Source: Miscanthus floridulus (lineage: Eukaryota > Streptophyta > Magnoliopsida > Poales > Poaceae). From it: a stretch of DNA of 64,000 bases. Below the pieces are notes generated by a model. That model did not search any database. It was not told where the DNA came from and saw only the letters and a program-made list of their open reading frames with translations. Shown one piece after another: positions 38,000-49,399 of the stretch. The stretch lies in the NCBI RefSeq assembly GCF_019320115.1, contig NC_089598.1, forward strand, positions 30,257,069 through 30,321,068. The letters are read 5' to 3'. The first letter of the stretch is position 1. Each line of letters begins with the position of its first letter. Made by a program: the position numbers and the translations under genes.

Positions 38000-40450
38000 C
38001 TAGAACTGGGTGCCATCATCATCTGACCCTGAGCTCTGTACTGACTGACCCTTTGTGGCTAGAAGTGTCTCTAAAGCGGGCTGGGTCTGAGCTGGGGTAG
38101 GTGCTACCTGTGATGCTGCTGGTATATCTATCGTAGGATCTAAAGATGCGACAGAAGAAGGGAGCCTCTGAGTGGTCACGGCAACAGGAGCTGCTGTAGA
38201 AGGACCTGGGGCATACATATGTGGTGGTGTAGGCATCCCTGTCAACTCACTGAAAGATGCTCCAAGACTCCTGGAGACTAACGTGTCAAACACAAATAGC
38301 AAGGGTGACTGGTCTGGTGTGAAGCCCATATGATATGGTGTGAACTGCGGGGCTACCACTGGCGAGGATAACCACTGGGACACTTGTACTATGGGAGAGG
38401 CAAACGAAGCTGGAGGCTGTCCCTGACTCTGAAGCCCACTGGGCTATACTACTGGAGTCGTCGTAGTGGTGGCAGGCTAAGCAAGCTAGGGTGAAGGCAG
38501 TGACTGTGGAGCCCCAAGTGCTATTACTACATGCTGCATAAATCCCATAAGCTGCTGCTGCATGAGTAACTGCTGCTGATGCATCTACTGCTGATGCTGG
38601 AGGACCTGCTACTGTAGCTAGAACTCGTCCTGACGAGCCTAAAACTGTGCAAAGTTGGCAGCGGTCTCCTAAGCCTGTCGTGCCTGATCCTGCTGCATCC
38701 GCTCAAGAATAGCAATCAAAGCAGGGTCCGTCTGCGGTGTAGGTGGAGCTGAGCTAGAACTGCAGGCCTCTACATCGTGTCTGCGTGGAGGCATCTGAGG
38801 GATAGGCAGGTAGTCGTCATTCGAACTATCACTAGACTCGCTCCTCTCCTCCTGAGCCTCAAGCTGCTCCTCCTCAGTAGCGGCTATGCCTCTGATAATC
38901 TCGTCCTGCTGAGCTGCTGACTCTGGTACATCTAGACGATGGTGAGGCTGAGTGGGTGCCTATGATGTGCTATGCCTGATCCTCTATGCCATGTTATAAG
39001 CTAGAAACTCTGTGGTGGCACCTTTGTACTCTGCAACCATCTCAGGAGTCCTAACATGCACAACCTTGAGCATAAGAAATGTGATCCAGTGTGCATATGG
39101 AAGCTACCTGTGACCCTTGAAACCCTCAGCTATCATGTCCTCCATCTCAGATAGAAGAAGATCCCAAATATCAAACACTGTCTACTGCATCAGGGCATTG
39201 AGGAGCTAAAGCTATAGGTGAGTCAGACCCTCTCTATATCCTAACCTAGGAAGTAGTGTCCTCCTAATGATAGCCTCTAGAACTCTAGCTGTAGGAGTAA
39301 GGTCACTGGGGTTCCTCCTCGACCCCTCACCAAAGGGCTCCTTGAAGCAATGACGTACAAGATCTGTAGGAGGCACCAAACCACCATGAGGGTGCCTAGG
39401 AGGCTGTTGCTGTCCATAACATACCTCATGTAACCTGACAGGCTACTCCTGTAGCCTCAATATCTCCCTAGCCCTATGACTCATCATCCTGTAGTCTCTG
39501 TCTCTAAATGCAAAGTGAATAAATCTGTGCCGAGGGTCAATGTAGAGCGAAGCATAGAACTGTCGAACCCAAGATGGTACATACAATCCTGTCTGGCCAA
39601 TCAGATCTGTTAGCCCTGGCAAATATGATAAGTAGGGGCGGATATGCTCTCCAGCTGCTGTGACAATAGCCTTAATGCTGCAAACCCACTGAGATCTTAA
39701 AACTGACCCACTGTTCAGATATGCATTGTAGAAGTCTTCCTGGAGCGGTGTGTAGAAACCCTCTGCAGCTCTCTCATCACTCCTGGGTGGAAACCACACA
39801 TCAAACTCCACAAAGCGAAGCTGTTGAACCTGCTTGGCCATGGTGGCCCTCAAGTCAAGGTGAATCACTAGAGGCAGACCCTGTGGATGAGGTGGTGGAC
39901 ATGATCCCCTCCGCTGTGTCGGTGGTCTCGGTGACACTAGAACCTGGGTACGACTAGAGTGGCATAGCTGTGGCTGGGGTGCCTGCTTGGTCTCCTTGAC
40001 CTACTGGCCCTCCTCACCCTCCTGAGGCTGCTATGACTGTTGTCCCTCCTGTGTCTCCTGAGCTGGCTGAGGCTCTGCTGGTGGGAGCTACTATTGTGAC
40101 TCCTGCTGTTACCCCCCCTGAGGCTGAGGATCCACAATAGGAAGACGTTGTCCTGCCATCATGATAGTCCCAGATAGACTACCATGATGATGCTCAATCT
40201 CCTTAAGTCTGCCCTGCGCGTCTGGTGCTAGATGATCTACAATGACAACTCCACTACGGGCACCTCCTCTCTCGGCACGCTCTGTAGCCTCAGCTACTGT
40301 TGCTGCTCTCGCTGTCTCTGCATTAGGGTACTTGCGCTTCTTTGATACAACCTGCTTCATCGCCTTGCCTTTGGTTCCTACAGGCAAGCGAGGCGGAGGC
40401 CTCCGATCATCATCTCCTAGACCACCACCAACATTCTTGGTGCGAGCCAT
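38000..40450 (-). pseudogene. Env-like third ORF of Sirevirus, one frame with many TAG stops
   Basis: Starts at ATG 40450 (MARTKNVGGGLGDDDRRPPP) and keeps a single frame for 817 codons to 38000. The N-terminus is basic and Ala/Gly-rich. A Gln/Pro-rich linker precedes a folded-looking core (39443-39850) with the stretch VEFDVWFPPRSDERAAEGFY. A second Gln-rich zone lies at 38440-38720, and the C-terminus is Ser/Thr/Pro-rich. Position downstream of pol matches the env-like ORFs described in Sireviruses; I see no convincing signal peptide or transmembrane helix, and homology to true envelope proteins is not claimed. I verified at least 19 in-frame TAG stops and one TAA (40109), all in or near Gln-rich stretches. 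No TGA or frameshift was seen in the parts read. Confidence 0.75.
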
Positions 40451-41206
40451 CTGATCTGATAAGAGAAAACTATCGCTGACAAGATCAACTGTCCACTGAC
40501 ACTTTTAAGGCTTAGCCTCGATCCGTACTCGCGAGCTTGGCTCTGAGTTGACTGTCAACTACCACTGACACCTCAACAATGCCGACTCGTTGCACGATGG
40601 AATAGATGGATATACGAGTAAATACGATATATCTAATAGATGCAAAACCCTATTAGAGCAAGCAATTTAGATGTGAAATAGAAACGACTGGCTTCCTACC
40701 TGACGAACCGACAATCCGAGAAGAAGGGAAGCGACCCATGGGGAATCACCGACTCGGCTAGGGTTAGGGTTGGTGGTGAGCAGTTAATCGATGGACCTAG
40801 ATGCAATGGAGAACAATGCTTTGAAAATGATTTAGGTTACGAGTGAGGCAATGGCATTAGGTCAAACCCTTACCAACCCTAGAAGTGGACTGCAGAGAGG
40901 TAGCTCTAGATCACGGCGGCGCAGACCATGATGCAGGACTCGACGGCGCTGGAAACGGAGGTGCTGGCGGTGCGAGAAAAGTCAGCGGTGTGCGCACGGG
41001 CGGGCTGCGGTGTGCGCGCGGGCTAGCGATGGCGCTGGCGCGGCGAGCTGGCGTGGGGAAGAGCTATGCGGGCGCGGTGGCGGTGGAGGCACGGTGGCGT
41101 GGGCAGAGGCGAGCGGGGCTCGGCAGCATGTGTGCGGGCAGCGGCGGCATTCAGCTTGGGACACGGGCGTACGGTGATGACAGCGGTTAGGTCAAGAGTA
41201 CGCGAC

Positions 41207-41214
41207 ATTATATA
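41207..41214 (-). promoter_or_regulatory. Candidate internal TATA box upstream of env-like ORF
   Basis: The reverse complement reads TATATAAT. It lies about 64 bp downstream, in element orientation, of the internal GACCGGACGC cluster and about 760 bp before the ATG at 40450. A CpG-rich leader (40900-41170) follows. The arrangement mirrors the LTR promoter. Confidence 0.45.
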
Positions 41215-41277
41215 GTGGCCCCCAGCGGATCAAAAACAGAAAACAAGAAAGAGGCCGGAAGTCGCACGATATCTACT

Positions 41278-41570
41278 GACCGAACGCTCCGGTGGTAGCG
41301 ACCGGACGCTACCACCCAGTGTCCGGTCAATTCCAGAGAGGTCCAATTCCTCTAGAATCGTGACTGGACACGTTCGGTGGTCCATGACCGGACGCAGCCA
41401 GAGTCTGGTTAGTTGGCTTAAACGCCATGTAGATCGACCGGACGCTGGAACCCTTCCTGACCGGACGCCCAAACACAGAGTCCGGTCACTCCTTCAGCTT
41501 CTGTTCACCTCCTGTGAACTGACCGAACGCTGGACTGCAGAGTCCAGTGCAGCGTCCGGTCACTCTTTTC
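41278..41570. repeat. Internal GACCGGACGC motif cluster
   Basis: About eight half-sites (for example GACCGGACGCTACC near 41300, GACCGGACGCAGCC near 41388, GACCGGACGCTGG near 41435, CAGCGTCCGGTCAC near 41552), the same motif family as in the LTRs, located between pol and the env-like ORF. Confidence 0.85.
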
Positions 41571-41951
41571 CAGCAAATCTTCAATGTTCCTTCGCGCTGC
41601 CTGTTCCCAATCAAGTCCCAACTTGAATAAGATCCAAATAAACACCAATTGGGACTGATATGAGTGACCTCTCTCAAACCCTCATATTTTTCAAAATATT
41701 TTTTTGCCTTAGGCTATAATTCTTTTTAAGAAAATAGGCAATAAGTGGGCAAATGGAACAAAACGACAAAGCAACATCCATGCATATGCAATACTTGTAA
41801 GTAAATCTAGTTGCTTGTCAAGTTTGATCCAAGGTTAAGCTTCTTCACACGCTTTTCGGCGGTTATCTTAACCATGTTAGACAAGCCCTATATGCATTAC
41901 CAAAAGTTAAACATTTTGTATATTACAATGAATGCAAGGGACAACACAAGC

Positions 41952-44900
41952 TTAATTTTTAGTGAAGTTACTAAAATCAAGTACATTGAGCTCATTCCGC
42001 AATCTACAAAATGTAGCCTCATCTAGTGGTTTAGTGAAGATATCCACTAATTGATCTTCAGTTCTTACACCTTCTAGTGATATATCATTTTTAGCAACAT
42101 GATCTCTTAGAAAGTGATGGCGGATATCTATGTGCTTGGTGCGAGAGTGTTGAACCGGATTATTTGCAAGTTTTACCGTACTTTCATTGTTGCACAAAAG
42201 AGATACCTTTTCTAGAACTACACCATAGTCTAGCAAAGTTTGTTTCATGTATAATATTTGTGCACAACAAGCACCCACGGCAATGTATTCTGCTTCGACG
42301 ATGGACAAAGCCACACTATTTTGTTTCTTGGAGGACCAAGACACAAGTGATCTACCAAGCAAATGGCACCGTCCGGATGTGCTCTTTCTATCAACTTTGC
42401 AACCAGCATAATCCGAATCGGAATAGCCAACTAATTCAAATATAGCTCCTTTGGGATACCAAAGGCCAATGCTTGGTGCATGCTTAAGATACCTAATGAT
42501 TCTTTTTACGGCAATTAAATGTGTTTTCTTAGGATTAGCTTGAAATCTAGCATACATACACACACTAAACATGATGTCGAGCCTAGATATGGTCAAATAT
42601 AACAAGCTACCAATCATGGAACGGTAGAGAGTTTGATCAACTGGGTTACCTCCCTCATCTAGGTCGAGATGTCCATTGGTAGACATTGGTGTCTTGATTG
42701 GCTTACATTCATCCATCTTGAATCCCTTGAGAAGATCTTTTGTGTATTTCTCTTGAGAGATGAAGATGCCTTCTTTCATTTGCTTGACTTGAAAACCAAG
42801 GAAGAATGTAAGGTCACCAATCATGGACATCTCGAACTCCTTCGACATCAATTCACCAAATTCTTTGCATGAGTCTTCATTTGTTGATCCAAAGATAATA
42901 TCATCAACATATATTTGACAAATGAAGATATGCCCATCAAGCTTCTTGGTGAATAGTGTGGTGTCGACCTTCCCAATGGTGAAGCCCTTCTCAATGAGGA
43001 AGTCCCGAAGGCGCTCATACCAAGCTCTTAGGGCTTGCTTAAGCCCATATAGTGCCTTGGACAACCTATAAACATGATTAGGATATCTAGGGTCTTCAAA
43101 TCTAGGAGGTTGATCAACATAGACTAGTTCATTAATAAAGCCATTTAAAAATGCATTTTTCACATCCATTGATATAGTTTCATTTTATGATGTGATGCAT
43201 ATGCAAGTAGGATACGGATGGCTTCTAATCTTGCAACCAGTGCAAAGGTCTCTCCAAAATCCAAACCTTCAACTTGGGAGAACCCCTTTGCAACTAGTCT
43301 TGCCTTGTTCCTCACAACGACACCTTGATTATCTTGCTTGTTACGGAACACCCACTTTGTTCCAATGACTCTTGCACCTTTTGGTCGCTCTTCAAGAGTC
43401 CAAACTTCATTGCGAGTGAAGTTGTTCAACTCTTCATGCATGGCATTGATCCAATCTAGATCTTTAAGAGCTTCTTCTACCTTGGTAGGCTCATAGCAAG
43501 AGACAAAAGAGTGATGAGCAATAAATGAAGTGAGTTTTTGAGATCGAGTCATTACACCCTTTGATGGACTCCCTATGATGAGATCTTGTGGATGATCTTG
43601 TAGGAGAGGTGTATTTCTTCTATTGACCACTTGAGGAGGAGGTTGTGGAGCATCAACATCTTGTGCTTGTACCACCATTTGCTCATGGGAGATATGAGTA
43701 TATTCATTTTCTACTCTCCCATCTTTTTCACCATCTTATGGCACACTTGATGAAGAAGGTTGATTAATGACTTGTACATCATCTTTATTATCTTTTGGCT
43801 TGATGTCTCCCACTAGAATATTCTTCATAGCCTCCCTCAATGGTTCATCACCTATATCATCAAGATTCTCATGTGCTCCTTGGGAGCCGTTAGATTCATC
43901 AAATTCCACATCATATGTTTCTTCAACCAAGCCAGTGGTATGGTTAAATACTCTATATGCTTTGGACTTTGATGAGTAACCAACAAGAAAACCAATATCA
44001 CAACATCTTTGGAACTTCCCTAGGTGTTGCCGCTTCCTGTAGATGTAGCATTTGCAACCAAACACCCTAAAGGAGACGTCCGACTTCTTCCCATTGAGCA
44101 ACTCATAAGGTGTCTTGCTAAGGAACTTTTGAAGGAATAGGTGGTTTGATACATAGCATGCGGTGTTGATTACTTCCGCCCATAGAGCTTCGGGGGTGTT
44201 GTACTCATCTAGCATTGTCCTTCTAAGAGTGATCAAAGTCTAGTTCTTCCTCTCAACTACACCATTTTGTTGAGGAGTATAAGTTACGGAGACTTCATGC
44301 TTGATCCCAACTTCATTACAATAAGCTTCAATGTTTGTGTTGTTAAATTCTTTTCTATTGTCACTTCTTATTTTCTTGAGCTTCACTTCAAATTCATTTT
44401 GAGCTCTCTTGGCAAACTTCTTGAAGCTAGATGCAACTTTGGATTTGTCATGAAGGAAGAATACCCATGTATACCTTGAATAGTCATCAACAATCACAAG
44501 ACAATAGAGATTTCCTTCCAAACTCTTGTATGTTGTTGGTCTAAATAAATCCATGTGTAGGAGTTATAGCACTCTTATGGTTGACATAAAAGCTTTTGTT
44601 GGATGGGTATTTGCAACTTGCTTGCTGGCTTGACATGCACTACAAAGCTTGTCCTTCTCAAACTTCACATCCTTCAACCCTCTCACCAAATCATTCTTCA
44701 TTAACTTCTTGAGTGAACTCATATCAACATGAGCGAGTCTTCTATGCCATAGCCACCCAAGTGTTGTTTTGGTGAATAGGCAAGTCTTCAAATTTGCATC
44801 TTCAGAGGTGAAGTCCACTAGATATAAGTTGTTGTATCTAAATCCATTGAATATCACTTGATTATCATCTACCTTGGATACAACAACCTCCTTCGCAGTG

Positions 44901-45376
44901 AACAAGCATTGGAAGCCAATATCACACAATTGTCCAACAAATAGCAAGTTGAAGCTTAATGAAGCAACATAAAGCACATTGGAGATGGAATGATCATTTG
45001 ATATTACCACTTTGCCCAATCCTTTAACCTTGCCCTTTGAGTTATCTCCAAATGTTATTTTCTCTTATCCATCTACCTCTTCATCTAGTGAGGTGAACAT
45101 ATGAGGATCACCGATCATATGTTGAGTGCAACCACTATCAATAACCTAATGACTTCCACCGATTTTGTAGTTCACCTACACACAAGAGATTCAAGCTTTA
45201 GGAACCCAAACTTGTTGAGGGCCCTTCACCTTCTCAACAAGTGACTTAGCCACCCAAATCTTCTTAGGTCTATTCTTGTTAGGGGGTCCTAAGAACATGA
45301 CTTTTATCTTTCCACTAGAATCCTTTCTAAGCATGTAGTGCGCATTGAAGGCAAAGGGTCTAGCATGCTTGGGCAA
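41952..45376 (-). pseudogene. Sirevirus pol: protease, integrase, RT-RNase H, broken
   Basis: From right to left: a gag-pol linker (45191-45376), an aspartic protease with DSGCTQHM (near 45130-45153), GAG-pre-integrase with its His/Cys pattern (LWHRRLAHVDMSSLKK, SACQASKQ), the integrase core with VDDYSRYTWVF, IRSDN and the Glu in NGVVERKN (44240-44554), reverse transcriptase, whose catalytic motif YVDDIIFGST lies near 42900, and RNase H (YSDSDYAGCKVDRKSTSG). Stops split the integrase at 44240 and near 44560. A one-base loss near 43165 shifts the RT frame. Pol would copy and integrate the element; this copy cannot. Confidence 0.9.
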
Positions 45377-45466
45377 GGGTTGTGGCGGTGGAGTTTGGCA
45401 CTCATGAGCAAAGTGGCCTTCTTGTCCACACTCAAAACATCTCTTTGGCTTTGGCTTTGGCTTTGA

Positions 45467-47585
45467 TTATTGTTGTTGAACTTGAGCCTTCTTCTTCTCT
45501 ATACTTGCCACATATCCAATGCCACTTCTATCCATCTTCATGATGGTGTTCATGAGTAGCTCACTTTGGAGGTGCTTGCCTCTAGCAAACTTGCTCAATC
45601 CCACCTTGAGATGCTCTTTCTCCATCTTGAGCTTCTTGTTCTCTTCCTTAAGAACATCATTGTTCTTCTCTTCCTTAAGCTTCTTGTTCTCTTCTTTGAG
45701 CTTCTCATTCTCAAGGATCAACTCTTCATCAAGATCAAGAGTTTCTAGCACAATGGTGTTGTGGCTTTTCATCTCTTCAAGTTCTTTCATGAGCTTTTCA
45801 TTTGCATTCTTGAGGTTGACATATTCATCATAGTTATTACACTCAACCACTTTCTTGCCTTTGCCACTAGATCCTTGCTCAATGCTCTCATCAATTAAAT
45901 CATCACATGATGTAGCTATATCAATCTTAACAACATGGTTAGTAGCATCATGTGGCTTATTTGGTAAAAATTCTTAAGAAATAACAAGAGTGTCATAATT
46001 GATCTTTGAAGTTGCATATTCATCTTTTAGCTTGTTGCGGCTAGTGATGAGCTCATTGTGCACCCACTCAAGTTTATCATGTTTATCTTTAAGCTCTTTC
46101 TTAGAAGATTTGAGCTCCTTAAGTTTGAATGATATAGCATCATTTGTTTCTTTAAGCTCAACATTTGCCTTTTCTAATGTATCGCATTTTGCTAAGAGTG
46201 AATCATTTTTAGCATTAAGTTTTTCATTTTTAGCTCTACTCTTTCTAATGATCTTAGTGTATTGTCTTAGTATTTTGATAAGATCATCATATGAAGGTGA
46301 ATCATCATCATCGCTATCGCTATCATCATCACTAGTTTGCTTATCATCACTACTATCATCATTATTAGTTATCTTGCGTTCACCCTTGCCCATAAGGCAT
46401 AGGTGTGTAGAGGATGATGGCGATGGTGGCGGTGAAGATGGAAGATCAATAGCAATGGCGGCCACCTTCTCATTATCACTATCATCATCGGATGATCCAC
46501 TAGATGAATCAATGTCCATGAGCCAATCACCGACGATGTATGCCTTTCCACTCTTCTTCTTGTGGAAGTCCCTCTTTTTGCCATCTCTCTTCTTGTATGG
46601 CTTGTTCTTCTTCTTCTCATCTTCATCTTCATTACTTGAGTCATCTTTCTTGCCCTTGTTCTTGTTCTTAAACTTGTCTTTCTTGGGCTTGGGGCATTGA
46701 TGTGCTAGATGACCAAGTTCACCACAATTGAAGCAATCCATTTCGGAGATTGGCTTTCTTCTAGAGCTTGTGAAGAACTTCTTCTTGCCATCAAACTTGA
46801 TGCCACTCTTGTTTAGCTTCTTTAGCATCTTGGTGGCTTTCTTTACCATGAGAGCAAGATTTTCATCTTCATCTTCTTCATCACTTGAGCTCTCATACTC
46901 AAGTCTTGCTTTGCCCTTATCTTGACTAGCTTTGAATGCTAAGTCCTTCTCTTTCTTCTTGGTAGAGGATGAGCCATCTTGTGGCATGATGTGCATGTAC
47001 ATCTCATGAGCAATGATCTTTCCCAAGATTTGTGCCGGTGTAGCGGTGGAAAGATCACCTTGGTGTAGCACGGTCACAATATGCCTATATTTGTCAATGG
47101 GGAGGACACTCAAGATCTTTCTCACAACGTCGGATGATGACATTTGAGTAAGTCCAAGCCCATTGACTTCCTCTACAAGAACATTTAAACGTGAATACAT
47201 TTCATTTGCATATTCTTTGGGAAGCATCTCAAAAGAATTTAGATTTTTAATTACAAGATGATAGCGTTCCTCATGCTCACTCTTGGTTCCCTCATGGAGC
47301 GCACAAACGTCCGACCATAGTGCATGGGCGTCTTTGTGGTTCCTTATGGTTGAACACATCTTTGCAAAGGCCTCTAAAGATGGTGTTTTGAGCCTTTGCA
47401 TTCCACTTTTCATAATTAACCACATCACCTTGTAAGTTAGTAGCATCCCGAGGTTTTGGAAAGCCATGTGAGGCGGCTCTAAGAATACCAACATCTAGAG
47501 CTTCTAAGTACGCCTCCATGCGGATTTTCCAATATAGAAAGTCATCTCCCTCAAAGATAGGAGGAGGTCCATCCCCGTGAGACAT
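45467..47585 (-). pseudogene. Sirevirus gag of full-length element, broken
   Basis: Starts at 47585 (MSHGDGPPPIFEGDDFLYWK). A small deletion near 47345 shifts the frame, and a TAA at about 45974 sits where copies A and B have CAA. Between them run the gag core, the knuckle CFNCGELGHLAHQC (near 46720), acidic and Lys-rich linkers and a long coiled coil. It is clearly related to copies A and B but diverged by many substitutions. Confidence 0.88.
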
Positions 47586-47638
47586 CTTGCTTTAAGCAAT
47601 TAAGCTTAAAAACATGAGCACGAGGCTCTAATACCAAT

Positions 47639-49189
47639 TGAAAGGATCAAGATACCCAAGAGGGGGGGGTGAATTGGGCTAATTCTAATTTTTTTGCAAT
47701 AATTAAATTCTACGGTTAGCCCAATTAACCCCTTGTGCCTAGAAAAGTGTTTCTATTAATCTAACACACAACAGACTTGTAACCTATGTTCTAAACTTAC
47801 TCTAGCATGACAATTCTATGAATGTAAAGACAAGTATTGAATTGCTCAAAGTAAATGCTCAAAGTAAATAGAGAGAGAGGAACGCGGCGATGTTTTGTCG
47901 AGGTATCGGAGAGTCACCACTCCCCACTAGTCCTCGTTGGAGCACCCGCGCAAGGGTGTAGCTCCCCCATGATCCACGCAAGGATCAAGTGCTCTCTACG
48001 GGTTAATTCTTCGACACTCCGTCATGGCGAATCACCCAAAACCGCCCACAACTTGAGTTGGGTCACCCATAAGCTCTGCCGGGTGATCACCAAGCTCCCA
48101 ATCACCACCAAGCTATCTAAGTGATGGCGATCACCAAGAGTAACAAGCACAAACTCTTACTTGACCACTCAATGCCTAATGAGAACGGTGGATGCACACT
48201 TTGCTACTCTTGATTCACTAATGAGGCTACTCTCTTGGATTCATGAATCTCAATTACCTCACTAGGACCTTGCTCTTCTTGGCACTCACAAACGTGTTTC
48301 TCAGCTGTTGGAATAAGCAAAAGTGACTCCACACACGAGTGGAGCTTCTATTTATAAGGCAGCCTAAAAAATGAACCGTTATGTGCCTCTATAGGGTGAT
48401 CGGATGCTTCGGTCAGTTCAACCCGCACACCAGTGATTAAGTGTTGACCGGACGCTGGCAGGGTCCGATCACCACTGACCGGACGTGTCCAGTCGCATTA
48501 AACCCTCACTAGATGCTTACTGTACTCGACCGGACGCTGGATCCTCAGGGTTCGATCAGTATTGACCGGTCACGTCCGGTCGCAGAATTCCTTCTCTAGA
48601 ACCTTACTGGAGTCGATCGGACGCTGCCTCTCAGCGTTCGATCACTTGACCACTCAGTGTCCAGTTGCACCGAACGCAATCTCCTTGATCAAATAAACTG
48701 ACCAAACCCTGCGGCCAGCGTCCGGTCGCACCGGAGCCAGCATCCGGTCAGCATTTGACCCTCCATTCACTTCTAACTCTCGAACATATGTGAATGAAGT
48801 TTGCTCCATAGGATCATAGGGCTATTGTGGAGCTACCTAGTGCTAGTTTCAACAAGTGTGCACCACACCTAACTCACTAGACTCATCTAGGTCAAGCTAC
48901 CTATCCATACCCCCCCTTAATAGTACGGCCAAAGGAAAAACAAAGTCCTAAACTACTCTAAGTGTCACTCCAACTCCAATCAACACTTAGAACTAGTCAT
49001 CCTTAACCTTGTCATCCATCCTTTGAAAACCGAAATGATTTCCATCGTAGGAGCATGACCACCTTGATTGCCTAATTGATCTCCATTACCATGACCTAAC
49101 TTAATCGCCTCTGCAAAACACACGTTAGTCATAGTAATCTTGTATTGTCATTAATCACCAAAACCCAACTAGGGGCCTAGATGCTTTTA
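47639..49189 (-). repeat. 5' LTR of full-length Sirevirus
   Basis: 1551 bp. The outer end has decayed to ATGCTTTTA rather than ...TTTCA. The GACCGGACGC cluster (about 48410-48750) has lost several CpGs to TpG/CpA relative to the other LTR. Confidence 0.92.
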
Positions 49190-49194
49190 GGGCT

Positions 49195-49335
49195 ATTACT
49201 CGATCACGGTCGAGGGTCCGAACCAGGATAAATCGACTGTCTCTTGCATTCACCGTTGAGTTCTGCATACACTAAAGCCCGAATAAACTGCCCTAGGTAC
49301 ACCCGTGGCAGGCTATCGGTGGTGAAACATCGATA
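49195..49335 (+). repeat. 5' LTR of gag-only element, right part
   Basis: Matches 53809-53949 and resumes directly after the second GGGCT target-site copy. It ends CATCGATA, a mutated CA terminus. Confidence 0.9.
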
Positions 49336-49399
49336 GCTGGCGCGCCAGGTAGGGGCTTTCAGCGAATTTGCATCCGAGAGCTCGACGGACCTCGACAAC

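Larger units (their letters stand above)
35861..49189 (-). mobile_element. Full-length Sirevirus (Copia) with env-like ORF, 13.3 kb
   Basis: Flanked by GGGCT at 35856-35860 and 49190-49194, a perfect 5-bp target duplication inside the LTR of another element. On the minus strand the order is 5' LTR (47639-49189), primer site (47625-47636), gag, protease, GAG-pre-integrase/integrase, RT-RNase H, a palindrome-cluster/TATA module, an env-like ORF (38000-40450), polypurine tract (37445-37457) and 3' LTR (35861-37443). The order PR-IN-RT is Copia. The long coiled-coil gag and the third ORF are Sirevirus traits. The LTRs differ by many scattered transitions, and each coding region has stops or frameshifts, so the element is old and inactive. 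Confidence 0.93.
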
